Shown piece by piece: positions 21,103-31,824 of a stretch of 64,000 nt of DNA. Source of the stretch: Sporothrix humicola (lineage: Eukaryota > Ascomycota > Sordariomycetes > Ophiostomatales > Ophiostomataceae). The first letter of the stretch is position 1. Every line of letters starts with the position of its first letter. The notes below the pieces were generated by a model that searched no databases, was not told the origin of the DNA, and saw only the letters and a program-made list of their open reading frames with translations. Location of the stretch: positions 404,712 to 468,711 of the forward strand of contig WNYE01000018.1 in the NCBI GenBank assembly GCA_021396245.1, in the 5' to 3' direction. Position numbers and translations under genes: made by a program.

Positions 21103-22955
21103 GTAGATTGCCCCGTTCTGTCCAATCAACAGCCCAGCTTCTCCTGTCGACTGCCGTCACGCACGCAAAAGGTGTAAGAATACTACAAAATCACGTCCCG
21201 TCCCAAAGCTACGTTCGCAACCTCAGCGATACCGTTTGGGGAAGGGAATCTCCGAAAAGGACAAATAGAAACGAGGATCTTATCATCCGGCAGGCAGAAT
21301 TCTTCGCGAATGCAACTCACGACATGCGGACTGCTCCAGAAAACCAGAATACCGTTGCATCAAAACTTTGACAGTTCTTGGTATTTCGTGAACATCCAGC
21401 ACGCTGCACTGTGTGTCATCAAGCTCGTTATCACCTCGTCTAGAGAACCGGCAGAGCGGCATCGGGTTAATGCCTATCGATGATGTCTGTACTAAAGAAC
21501 CGGCGCCAATGATAGGATGATTCGTCTTAATGACCATACTCTAACGGAGGCAGATAAAATAATAAAATCATTGAAGACGCCGAATCCACGTGGTTATACG
21601 ACGGCAAAGGAATGACCATGATGCAGACAAGCATCGCTCCACGAGGAGCCATCCACATGACTGATCTGATATCCGATATGATCCCACACATGTTGCCAGA
21701 ATGGATTGTAACTAATACTAGATACACACAGTTTATTTTTCAACTTTATTTGTTTCATAAACATATGGAAGTGGCAGAAGCATACCAAAAAGGTGGCGTA
21801 AAGCCATGCGAATCGATCATGCGGGCCACTCCCGCGCCCGCCATGTGCCGGGTGGAGAACGGCAACGGAAATCCCGACCTCTCCTTATTGTTTCTTTTTA
21901 TTTCTACTCTTCAGTCTAGCATTTATCTAGATTTACTTTTCGTCTTCATTTTTTGGTGTTATTTTTCTTCGTTTATTTGAAAACAACTTTCTTTTTTCAT
22001 CCGTGTATCTTTAAAAAAAAGCTGGTAATACTGCTGAGAGGAAAGACTCGCAATTACAAGCCACTCGTATTCGCAACTTTAGTCATATAGACAACGTTAT
22101 ATCTATTCAAGAAGTAGTCTAATCTTTAATGATACATACAGAATTGCATCGATTACACTATCATCCTATTTCCAGGAAAGGAAGTCACGATATTGACCGT
22201 TGGTCGGATGTTATTTGTCAACGCCGAGGGCGACCTGGCTAAAAAAACGTGCCGTCATTCACTAAAATACAGCGGCCAAGCTTATTCAACGTTCCCAAAA
22301 TGCACCTTCTGATTTGGAAACAGTAGCCTTCTGGTGGTTGCCTTATTGGGCCTAGCATAACTAGATCTGAAGCACAGTTATTCCCCACTCTTCTGGCATC
22401 TTCGCCGTTGAATGACAGAGCTTCCAGAAAGCCAACACCTTGTTGGCTACTCAGCCTTCTGTAATCCGTACCGTTCTTCAGGGACATGGAGGGGTTGACT
22501 GACGGTGATTTACTGCATGACAATTACACACGCGAGACACGCCAACACACCTGAGAAGTCAACGTCGGTCTCTCCGCCTTATGCCGGCAGAATTCCAAAT
22601 GCCTGAAGCTCGGCTTTCACTTTTTTTGCTCTCTGCACGCTTGCTAATCATTCGGAAATCGTAAAACGATCCAAAGGCGGTCGCACCTCCCTTTCCCAGC
22701 TCTTCCAGCTCCATCCATTTCCTGCCATTCTTTCATTTCCACGCGCCAAAATTTCGCCATCGTTTCTAATCTTGCATCGCTCCTGCCCTGACCCCTCCCG
22801 TAATCTACTCTATACCTTGTCTCTCGTACCTTCCCCTCCCCAATTGACTTTTCAATTGTGTGTGACCCAGCTTTGTATATAGCTTCGACCTCTTGCCCCA
22901 TATCTTTCCCGATCCTCTCTTCTTTTTTTTTCTCCTTTCCCTTTTCCTTTCCAGC

Positions 22956-23467
22956 ATGTCTGCATCACGCACACTCTTCAACCGACTTTCCACATCTGCT
23001 CGTCCTACGATCGCATCTCGCTTTACCACCATTTCTCCTTCGACCACCAATTCTTCCCGCCTCTTCCACGCCTCCAAGCCCAACATGACTGTCCACAGCA
23101 TCAGCACCTACGACGAGTTCGCCAGCATCCGCAAGGTGAACAAGGTCGTCGTCGTCGACTTTTACGCCACATGGTGCGGCCCCTGCAAGGTCATCTCGCC
23201 CATCTTTGAAAAGTGAGTACAGCTCCCTAACACTCCTTTTGAGATTGAACCCTGCTAACACTTTCCAGGCTCTCTGAAGACCCCAGATTCTCCGGCGTCT
23301 ACTTCGCCAAGGTTGACGTCGACGCCGTTCCCCAGGTCGCCCAGGAGCAGGCCGTCCGTGCCATGCCCACTTTCATGGCCTTTGTCGAGGAAAAGAAGGC
23401 TGGCGACGTTGTCGGCGCCAACCCGCCCGCCCTCGAGCAGCTCGTCGCCAAAGTCGCTGCCGCATAA
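22956..23467 (+). CDS. Thioredoxin with N-terminal targeting extension
   Basis: Two exons, 22956-23212 and 23269-23467, with a 56-bp intron (GTGAGT donor, CTAAC branch, CAG acceptor), give 151 residues. The active site is WCGPC at residues 73-77, preceded by VVVDFYATWCGPC, and the cis-proline motif is RAMPTFMAF. Residues 1-43 are rich in Ser, Thr and Arg with almost no acidic residues, as in a mitochondrial presequence. A second in-frame ATG at 23085 (Met44) begins MTVHSISTYDEF, which is where ordinary cytosolic thioredoxins start. The protein reduces disulfides in client proteins and is itself recycled by NADPH-dependent thioredoxin reductase. Use of both starts would give mitochondrial and cytosolic forms; this is inference. 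Confidence 0.93.
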
Positions 23468-26118
23468 AACGAGAGGAGACTGACGGATGAAAAACGAAAA
23501 CAAAAAATACACAAAAAAATCCAAAATACCACATGTTGCAATTGTTGCATATATAGATTCAATGCATATTTCTGTCCTTTTTTATTCCCTTTTTGACCTC
23601 GTTTACAAATGTCCAAACAGTGAATTCCTGAAGGATGCGACTGGCGCGCAAAAAAATGACGTATTTTTAAGCAGCTTTGCGATTGCGCGGGGCGTCCATT
23701 GACGGTGTGGTTTTATCACGTGATCTCACACGTGCCAATCACTGGAAGATCCTTTGCATCTTCGAGATCATGGATTGCGCACCGTTTCCGCTACGAAAAT
23801 ACCCCGTATCCTTTTATGTAAATCCACACGAGCTTGTTTTATTTTTGGAAAGAAAATGGCAAGTTTCGCTATCCACTGTGCTCGACGGGTCGCCGATAAC
23901 AGGGGAGCGGAAGATGGAAATGCTGGTGCCTGATACTGTTCCTTGCAGATTTCGTCAGTCGTTTACGACGGCCAGAAAAATTATGTAAAACCCCGCAGAT
24001 TTGTTGTTGTATTTAAAAATTCAGAATCAAGATCAAACAAAAGGCGAAGGAAGCAAGCTAGAATCCATCGAAAGTTAATTCGAAGAGCTTTGTTCCGAAG
24101 CTGGACTTTATTTGCGAGATGTTCGAGCTATGCGGTTCGAGATGCGGCCTCGCACCTTCCCCCGCCAAAAGGCGCTAGCTTGCTCCAGCTTGCAGCAAGC
24201 TCTCTGAACAAAGAAGAAAGCAATCGCGATTACACGGCTCCTTTGGTTCTTGGCTTTCATTCTGTAATAATACGTGGTCCTTCAGCATTCTCATATAATC
24301 GATTACGCTTCGTCAGCTCACAAATCCGTTTGTTGGCTGCCTTGTGCTCAAACAGCGATAACCGGCGTGGCCGTGCAATTTTGGTTTATGTTCGTGGTTG
24401 CCCGGAATGCCACCAGGAGCCCATTCCAAAGGTGCCCAAGTAGGAAGTCGCTAAGAGCTATTCACTAACAATAGCTGCACGTGCACTAATACATCCTGCA
24501 TATGGTGTCCAATGTACTGCCACTCGATTTGACGGTTTTGTTGTGCCTGGTTCGGCTTGGTGCCTGGCCAAAGGGAGGGTAAATCGGCGGTTGGCACAAG
24601 TTCCCGTGACGTGACGTCGGTCTGTCGCTCGATATTTTTGGTCTCGATCTTGGCCCCAAACTACCCAAACTAGAGCCCGTATTCGATTGATCGTTCCTTA
24701 TTGTTGGTTCGCTGGTTTCTCTTTGCTCCTGCTTCTCTTGTCGTTCCAACGTTCCGGACTCCGTATTATTGTGGGCGCCCTCCCATTCTCGGGACCAGGC
24801 TAGGTCACACCTTCCTCGTTTTCAAGACTTTTTAACAACTTTTGCCTCTCTCTTTCTTCTTGCCTTCTTTGCCTTCTCGTTCCTGCGCCACGCTCTTTCC
24901 CTTTGTTAGCTTCATACGGGCATTCTTTGTGTCGCTCCTTCTTATTTACAAGATTAACCTTCCATTTTCTTGTGCAGCTGTTGAATCGCGACTTCTTCTT
25001 TAGGGTTTAGCTTATTGCTGTCGTATTCGTGCGGCCTTGCATGTGCATTCAGTCGTCTTACGTCTCGGTCCCTCCTGCCGCCTCTGAAACACCATTCAAG
25101 CAAGCCACGCTCCCTTTTCCACGTCTCATCCGGTCCCGTGTCTATTGAAGGCCTTTTGATCTCCATTTTCTTCCATTCATACCTCATCTCTCTTTACCGC
25201 CCACTGCGCATAGCCGCCTACACCTTTCTGCACCTCCAACCTCCAACCTCCAACCTCCAACTGCGATCCACTACTTGTCCCGGCTCGCCTATCACACGCC
25301 CCGGTCTAGTTGGACGTCTAAAAATCCGCCCACGAGGCTGAGCCTCAACTACTCCTCATTGCCTTCTTTTCAGTCTCCCTTCCGTCTCTCTTTCGACCAC
25401 ACCATCTTCACTCTTTCTCAACACATTCGCTTCTGCCTTTCGTCATTCTTTTCTCTTACGCTACCCCAGCCTTGACTCGTCGCCTCATTCTCTCGAGCTC
25501 AAACTCTCCAGCACGACTCCACCGACCTGCAGCAAGCCACTGGTTTTTCTGTGTCTCTTGTGTTTCTAGCAGCTCTCTCTGCCACCTGTCACACCCTCTC
25601 CTGGGAACTTAACTCTCCCATTATCAGAAACCAGTTCACCGCACCTCTGCCCGACCTCCGCCTTGGTAGCACCGCCCTCTGTTTGTCCGCGGACCGGCTT
25701 GTGCGAGCGTGCGCGGCCTTGTGCTTTTGTCTTGGCTTCTGCGTCTGTGCCTGTTTCTGATTTCCCCAACGTCCACCAAGCCCTTTATTGCGACAGCCTT
25801 CTTTCGATACTCCGGCCATCTTGGTCTTTCGTGACGTTTCCTGCTCATATCTTGCATTCCATATCGTCCTCTTTTGTTTCACTTTTCGGCTTTACTTTCT
25901 TGTCTTGCCTTCTTCACTACAGGCGTTTCCTTTGATACCCCATACATTGCTCGTTCCCGATGCCTGAATAGCATATCTTCCTCTTTGCGCAGTTGCCAAC
26001 CACCCATCTCATGGACTTTTTACCCTTCACACCCCTGCCATTCCTCCTCGAAAGATTAAGGTTACTTCCCAAGAACCTTAAATAAACACAACGAAAAAAA
26101 ACCAATATCATAATACAA
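23468..26118. other. Long intergenic region and pyrimidine-rich leader of the ankyrin gene
   Basis: No gene is supported in 2.65 kb. From about 24780 to 26100 the plus strand is pyrimidine-rich with many short upstream ATGs, consistent with a promoter and a long 5' UTR for the gene at 26119. It contains a small CCTCCAA repeat. A 166-codon frame at 23943-24443 has no coding character. Confidence 0.5.
25233..25260 (+). repeat. CCTCCAA tandem repeat, four copies
   Basis: Four perfect head-to-tail heptamers in the presumed leader region of the ankyrin gene. Confidence 0.9.
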
Positions 26119-29100
26119 ATGGCCTCACCCCCTGCCGCCGCCGCCGCTCTTCGGCAGCAGCGGCTGGCCGCCATCTCTGCCGAATGGGGCGTCGGCCCGC
26201 TCCCGCCCGCTCCCCGCCTTACCAAACCACTGCAACCTTTCAGTGTCCGCAATGCCCAGGACGACCAGGCTGCCGAGGAGCTGCTCAAACGTAGACGAAT
26301 GGCTGCGTCTTCGGACGGCCAACGACAACCCACATTACGCCGCGCCTTCACCACATCCCGACGAAAAGACTGGGACCCGGCCGAGATCTTTGCTGCTCTT
26401 GATGCACATGTCGACCAAGGCGGATCGGCAGGTGTTGCCGAGGCTTTGGTCGTCAAACTCACCTCTGTCGGCGGTGACCTCAATGTCGCCAACACCAAGA
26501 CCAAGACGAATCTGCTCACACGGCGACGCAGTGTCGAATCGTTTGAGCGCAGTCGATTATTACAGCGTGCCATTGAGCACAAGAACAGCGAAATGGTTGC
26601 TGTCTTGGTGCCCTATGCCGACCCGTTGACCTTGGATTCCAGCTTACCCACAGCTATCCAATCTGGACGCGCCGATTTGGTCGAGCACCTCTTGCGATAT
26701 GGTGCCTGCATGGCTAACACGACGGCCGGCCAGGATGCGTTCCGCCAGATCTGCTCTGAGGGCGGACAAGCCGACTTGGTAGCCTTGCTTCTCGCATCAG
26801 ATGGACGACCGGGCCCATCCGAAATGTCGCCGGCCTTGGTCGATGCTGCAAAACGGGGATGTCTCGAAACAGTCATGCATCTGAGCCGCTCAACAGCCGA
26901 CGGAAACTACAACAACGCGGCGGCACTCCGTGAAGGTATCATTGCATCGCGTGTGGATATTGTTCTTGCCATTGTCACCGGCACACAACCACCACACAGC
27001 ACGCTGCTGAATGGCGCCTTTAAGATCCTCTTTTCGCTTGCCTCAGTATTACCAAACGAGAAAATGGCACTGGCAGAGATCCTTCTTTGTTCAGGCGCCG
27101 GTGGTGATATTGTTGCGTCAGCACTGGCACAGTCTTGTATGAACAACTTTTCGGAAATGGCATCGCTCCTAGCCTACTACGGCGCATCAGTAGAATACAA
27201 CAACGCGGCGGTCCTACGACACGTCCTATCACAGAAGCGGGTCGGTCTGGCCCAACTCTTACTTTCAGAGCATGTTACCGTGAGCCCACGGCGTGCTTCT
27301 GAGTGTATCACCTTTCTTCCAAAATCCATCAGTTATGAAGAGCGCTTTGTGCTCCTCGTACTCCTACTCCGAAAAGGTGCTGGCGGCGGTCCTCTCAACG
27401 ACTATCTTGTCGAGGTTACCGAATCCGGCGATATCGAGTCTGCCAAGCTCCTTCTCACACCTTACTACCCTGATCACACAGGATCACCATCGCCTGTCGA
27501 CCAAAGAGCAGCTCACAGACGATCGACCGTCCAACGGCACCACACAGCCTCGGTCAACCACAAAGATGGCATGGCCCTGCAGATTGCTGTGCAGACCGCC
27601 AGTTTTGAAATTGTCGAGGCTATGCTTGCCACACGTCCCTCGCCAGAAATCCTGGCTGAGGTCTTCCCCAACATCTTCAACCTGCCTGCCGACCAGCGGT
27701 ATAAGATGATCGAACTTTTTTTAGCTACCGGCTTTACTGGTCCAGTCATCACAGCTGCTCTCCAACAGGCTATCCAGGAACCACCACAAGACCGCGACCA
27801 GCGTCTGATCACGGCGCTGCTTCGTTCCAATGCCGACATCAACTTTTCAGGTGGTGCCGGCCTCGTATCGGCCGTCGCTAACGGCGATGTCGGCCTACTA
27901 CAGACTATTCTACGAAACAGCCAGCCAACAAGACAGGCATTGGCCGCTGCCATGTCCCAGACCATCACGGTTGCTGACCCACATACACGGCAACAGGTGG
28001 TCTTCTCCCTCCTCAACGCGGGCGTCAGTCAGGAACGTGCTGCTGTGGCTGAAGTGCTCATTGCCACACTGACTATGCCGACGCTGGACAATGATCTTGT
28101 TGAGATGCTTCTGGTTCAGGGCAAAGCCGATATCAACCACAATGCCGGCGCTGCTGTCGTCCTGGCCGCCGCTTATCCAGACGCCAAAATACTCGACCGT
28201 CTCCTGTCGACAAAGTCTGCATCCCAAGACACCCTTAGTCGCGGTCTATACTCTCTTTCAGAACAACCCTCGACAAACGCAAAAGCTGTCAAACTAACAA
28301 CACTTCTTCGTTACACTGACAAGAAGGAGCCACTCAACGACTTACTTGTATCGGAAGTGCAGATGGTTGTCAAGGCACCGCCACAGCAGCGCATCTTTTC
28401 CATAGTCCAGGCACTCTTGAACGCAGGTGCCGATATCAACGCACACAATGCGGCTGCGCTGTGCCTCGCCGTGGCGACACCTGTATCCCAGATTGTCGAG
28501 ATGCTCCTCAAGTATCAACCTAGCCCAGCCTCATTGGCGGCCGCCATCCCGCGTATCTTTAACATTTCCGACGCTATGGATCGCTTCTCTCTCGCCAAAA
28601 TGCTTTTGGAAGCTGGCGTTCCAACCTATGAAGTTAGCCGCGCCCTCAACCATGCAGTAGTCAATTTCCCACAAGATCCGTCACTCCTGAAAGTCTTAGC
28701 TCCTGCTGCCGATCCCGAGGATGGCAGCGCGGTATTCTCCGCGGTCAAGTCACAGAAGCCCGATACGCTAGCTGTTCTCCTGTCGGCAAAACATTTTGCC
28801 GTCTCCGTTCTCAACGTGGCACTGTCTGAAGCCATGAGCCTTTCCGAGAAATCAACAAGACAAGCAATGTGTGCACAGCTGATGCGCGCCGGTGCAGCGG
28901 GATCGGCAGTGTCCGACGCCCTCTTGGCTGCTGCTGCAGATGCCGACCTTGGTCTAGGAAGCATCCTTCTGGAGAATGGAGCCAGTGCCGACCACAATGA
29001 TGGCCAGGCTATTGTCATGGCATGCCGTTCGGGGTCTTCTGATGTTCTGCAAATGCTCCTGAAAAGCCACTCGGCACCCAAGGCAGAGACACTGTCCCGT

Positions 29101-31824
29101 GGATTTGAAGATGCCGGCAAGCTTGACGACCTCAAAGCGCGTGAGACCATATTCTGTCTTCTCCTGGAAAAGGGTGTCTCAAGCGAGGCTATCAACAAAG
29201 AACTTGTCGCTTCCGCTGGATATGGTGACGACGGCGTCGACCTCGTCCGGCTACTGCTGGAACACGGCGCCGACACCAACTACAACAAGGGCGAGGCTGT
29301 TCGGACGAGCACACGCAACGGCTTCATGGCCACCCTCAAATTGCTGTTGGGGATTGATGATGCGTCACCGACAAAGAAGGACAAGCCTGAGAGTCCAACT
29401 CAGGACACAATGGTGCGCGCACTTAAGATCAGCTGGATGCTCAAGGGAGAACTCCGTTACCAGGTTATCCAGTGGCTCTTTGCCGCTGGCTTACAGCCGA
29501 CCGAAGCTGTTCACATTGCACTCAACAAGGCTGTCAAAGAGGAGCGCCCCAACCTGGACCTGGTCAAGCTTCTACTCGAGCATGGTGCATCACCACTTGC
29601 CGACGGCTGCCAGACACTCGTCAACGCTGCCTGTCGGTCCCAGTCTGCAATCCTCGAACTATGCACGGCATCCTCGGACGTATCGACCTCCGATCTTGAC
29701 TACGTCCTAGCTGAAGCTCTTGATCCTTCAAGAGTGAACGACTGGCTGACACCAGAGGGCCTCGACACAGCCCAGCTGCTCTTCGATAAAGGTGCTAATA
29801 GCAAAGATCTTGGCCGCATCCTCAGTCTTTGCGTGGACAATTGTACCGACGACAGTGACCATAACGATGTGGCCAAAAAGTTTGTCCAGCTGCTTGTCAA
29901 GCACGGTGCCGATGTCAATATTGACCAGGGAGGTCCGCTCCAAGCAGCCGCGAAGCTGGGCGATGCCGATCTTGTTCGGCAGCTTCTCTCGCTCAGCCCC
30001 AGTGCTGAGACGACGGCCATGGCTTTCCCTTACATTTTCGATTCAAATGCGTCAGAAGATACAGCAGTCCATCTCATCGAGCTCTTTCGCGAACACAAGA
30101 TCAACGACGCCGAGGGTGGCCTCGATGTCATGTTCAAGCATCCTGATCGTGAGCCGGTTGTGTTCCTGGCCATGTCCCAGTACCCACGGTCCGTCCGCAT
30201 TCTTGAGGCACTGCTAGATGCTGGCTTCTACCATGATCAAATGACAACTGTTCGCGTTGCGCCTGAGATCGACGAAGACGAAACTGTATCGTTGCTGTTC
30301 TGGGCACTTCTCCAGCCGCAAAAGAAGATCAGCAGTGGTCTCATCGAGCTGCTCATTGAACGCGGAAGCAACGTCAACTTTGAGACACCGTTGTCAATGA
30401 CTACCCCTCTCATGCTCGCCATCCAAAGCAAGCGTCCCGAGCTGGTCCAGTCGCTCATTCGTGCAGGTGCTGAAATCGATGTCACCGATCATTCTGGAGA
30501 GACGCCCCTATTCATGGCTGTCCGAGCCGGTGGTGATATGAGTGTCGCCATGATGATCGACATTCTGGCCTCCGAACCCTCCAAGAACGACGGCTCATTG
30601 CACCTGGCCGCTCAAACGCTTAACCTCAAAGCCATGAAGCTTCTTGTTAAGAACAAGCATGACATGGACTTCCCTTGCCCACTGTACGGCGGCCGCAGCG
30701 CTCTCTCCGAAATTTGTTTGCATGGCACCAACGACGGACCCATGACGGCGTCACGCCTCAAGAGTCTAGACCACTGTATCGCCTTCCTTGTCGATCAAGG
30801 CAGCGACATCCAGCTGCGGTCCAACGGCAAGACGCCTCTGCTTCTGGCGCTCGAGTCACAAGACCCAGTGTCCACAACGCAGTTCCTGCTCAAGGCTGGG
30901 CTGTACAAGTATGTCAACAGCCCGTTCAACCGGTTCCACGACAGTGTCAACACGTATTCGCCGACAATGTACGTCAGTCATGTGCTACAGCCGCCGACGG
31001 CAGTTCGCGAACGTCTTTTGGCCGTTCTGCAAATGAGCCGTGCCGAAGATCTCTTCTTTGCGCGCACGGGCCCGCAACCGCCCGGTGCCGTCAACGTTCC
31101 CGACGACTTGATGCGTGTTGAGCGCGAGCGCCTGGCTCAACTCGAACGTGCTCAGGCCGAAGAGCAGGAACGGGCCAAGGAACGACGACACACCGAGGAG
31201 CTTGCCGAGATGGCTGCCCGTGCCCGGCGCGACGAATTGCAGGCTCTGCACGAGCGCACCGAAGCAGAAGCACTCGCAACGCGTCGCAAGACATTGGCAG
31301 CGGCGGAAGCTCAAGCCGAAGCAGCTCGTATGCGCGCCGCTGCAGACGCCCAAGCCTTGCGTCAACGTGCCGTGGCCGAAGCCGAAGCGGCTGCTGAAGC
31401 CGTGCGAGTTCGTGCACGCGCCGATGCCGAAGCGTACCGCCTTAAAGCGGCCGCCGAGGCAGAGGCCAGGCAAGCCATGGTGCTGCGGCGCGAAGCCGAC
31501 CAAGCAGCAGATCTCGAGCACTCCCGCCGACTTGGCGAACAGCACCTCCAGATCGAGGACCGCAAGCAGCGTATGCTCCTGACACACGAGCAGCAGAGAG
31601 CAGCTGAACGCGTCGGTGCCGCTCAACAGCTCAGTGCTATTGCCGTCAGCCAGAGGAGGTCGCTCGACAAGTTTGACCACGCGCAGAACCAGCGCGAGAT
31701 GAAGCGGCTGGCCGAGGGCCGCATGCTGGCCAACGCGATCCGGCAGCTGCCACCTGGGGCACAGTTGCAGGGCGGACCCAACAACCGCAATGTGGCCGGT
31801 TATATCATGGGAGAGATTCAGTAA
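26119..31824 (+). CDS. Giant ankyrin-type repeat protein with C-terminal coiled coil
   Basis: A single uninterrupted exon encodes 1901 residues. Most of the protein (about 250-1290) is a degenerate ankyrin solenoid arranged as a supra-repeat of roughly 91-120 residues. Each copy carries a GADIN-like turn followed by N-x-(G/A)-x-A, then LL-x-A/G turns; examples are ADINHNAGAAVV, ADINAHNAAAL, ADTNYNKGEAV and ADVNIDQGGPL. Two near-canonical ankyrin repeats occur at about 1429-1475 (TPLMLAIQSKRPELV, GETPLFMAVRAGG). Residues about 1663-1870 form a long Ala/Arg/Glu-rich helix (ERERLAQLERAQAEEQERAK onward), predicted coiled coil. The end is PNNRNVAGYIMGEIQ. No enzyme domain is seen. Ankyrin repeats mediate protein binding, so a scaffold role is the reasonable inference; partners are unknown. 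Confidence 0.88.
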   Translation: MASPPAAAAALRQQRLAAISAEWGVGPLPPAPRLTKPLQPFSVRNAQDDQAAEELLKRRRMAASSDGQRQPTLRRAFTTSRRKDWDPAEIFAALDAHVDQGGSAGVAEALVVKLTSVGGDLNVANTKTKTNLLTRRRSVESFERSRLLQRAIEHKNSEMVAVLVPYADPLTLDSSLPTAIQSGRADLVEHLLRYGACMANTTAGQDAFRQICSEGGQADLVALLLASDGRPGPSEMSPALVDAAKRGCLETVMHLSRSTADGNYNNAAALREGIIASRVDIVLAIVTGTQPPHSTLLNGAFKILFSLASVLPNEKMALAEILLCSGAGGDIVASALAQSCMNNFSEMASLLAYYGASVEYNNAAVLRHVLSQKRVGLAQLLLSEHVTVSPRRASECITFLPKSISYEERFVLLVLLLRKGAGGGPLNDYLVEVTESGDIESAKLLLTPYYPDHTGSPSPVDQRAAHRRSTVQRHHTASVNHKDGMALQIAVQTASFEIVEAMLATRPSPEILAEVFPNIFNLPADQRYKMIELFLATGFTGPVITAALQQAIQEPPQDRDQRLITALLRSNADINFSGGAGLVSAVANGDVGLLQTILRNSQPTRQALAAAMSQTITVADPHTRQQVVFSLLNAGVSQERAAVAEVLIATLTMPTLDNDLVEMLLVQGKADINHNAGAAVVLAAAYPDAKILDRLLSTKSASQDTLSRGLYSLSEQPSTNAKAVKLTTLLRYTDKKEPLNDLLVSEVQMVVKAPPQQRIFSIVQALLNAGADINAHNAAALCLAVATPVSQIVEMLLKYQPSPASLAAAIPRIFNISDAMDRFSLAKMLLEAGVPTYEVSRALNHAVVNFPQDPSLLKVLAPAADPEDGSAVFSAVKSQKPDTLAVLLSAKHFAVSVLNVALSEAMSLSEKSTRQAMCAQLMRAGAAGSAVSDALLAAAADADLGLGSILLENGASADHNDGQAIVMACRSGSSDVLQMLLKSHSAPKAETLSRGFEDAGKLDDLKARETIFCLLLEKGVSSEAINKELVASAGYGDDGVDLVRLLLEHGADTNYNKGEAVRTSTRNGFMATLKLLLGIDDASPTKKDKPESPTQDTMVRALKISWMLKGELRYQVIQWLFAAGLQPTEAVHIALNKAVKEERPNLDLVKLLLEHGASPLADGCQTLVNAACRSQSAILELCTASSDVSTSDLDYVLAEALDPSRVNDWLTPEGLDTAQLLFDKGANSKDLGRILSLCVDNCTDDSDHNDVAKKFVQLLVKHGADVNIDQGGPLQAAAKLGDADLVRQLLSLSPSAETTAMAFPYIFDSNASEDTAVHLIELFREHKINDAEGGLDVMFKHPDREPVVFLAMSQYPRSVRILEALLDAGFYHDQMTTVRVAPEIDEDETVSLLFWALLQPQKKISSGLIELLIERGSNVNFETPLSMTTPLMLAIQSKRPELVQSLIRAGAEIDVTDHSGETPLFMAVRAGGDMSVAMMIDILASEPSKNDGSLHLAAQTLNLKAMKLLVKNKHDMDFPCPLYGGRSALSEICLHGTNDGPMTASRLKSLDHCIAFLVDQGSDIQLRSNGKTPLLLALESQDPVSTTQFLLKAGLYKYVNSPFNRFHDSVNTYSPTMYVSHVLQPPTAVRERLLAVLQMSRAEDLFFARTGPQPPGAVNVPDDLMRVERERLAQLERAQAEEQERAKERRHTEELAEMAARARRDELQALHERTEAEALATRRKTLAAAEAQAEAARMRAAADAQALRQRAVAEAEAAAEAVRVRARADAEAYRLKAAAEAEARQAMVLRREADQAADLEHSRRLGEQHLQIEDRKQRMLLTHEQQRAAERVGAAQQLSAIAVSQRRSLDKFDHAQNQREMKRLAEGRMLANAIRQLPPGAQLQGGPNNRNVAGYIMGEIQ

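Larger units (their letters stand above)
20882..22955. other. Divergent intergenic region between transporter and thioredoxin genes
   Basis: Two kb carrying both promoters. The transporter side has two inverted repeats. Minus-strand frames at 21283-21537 and 22239-22523 read as protein-like but have no recognised family and no splice context. The last 300 bases before the thioredoxin start are strongly pyrimidine-rich, as in many fungal leaders. Confidence 0.5.

Noticed and set aside
24130..24160. GGTTCGAGATGC, similar to a tRNA B box
   Set aside because: The flanking bases cannot form a T-stem, and there is no A box or acceptor stem at the right distance.
23943..24443. 166-codon ORF upstream of the ankyrin gene
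   Set aside because: The composition is Ser/Arg-rich without domain features and the third positions do not resemble real genes here.
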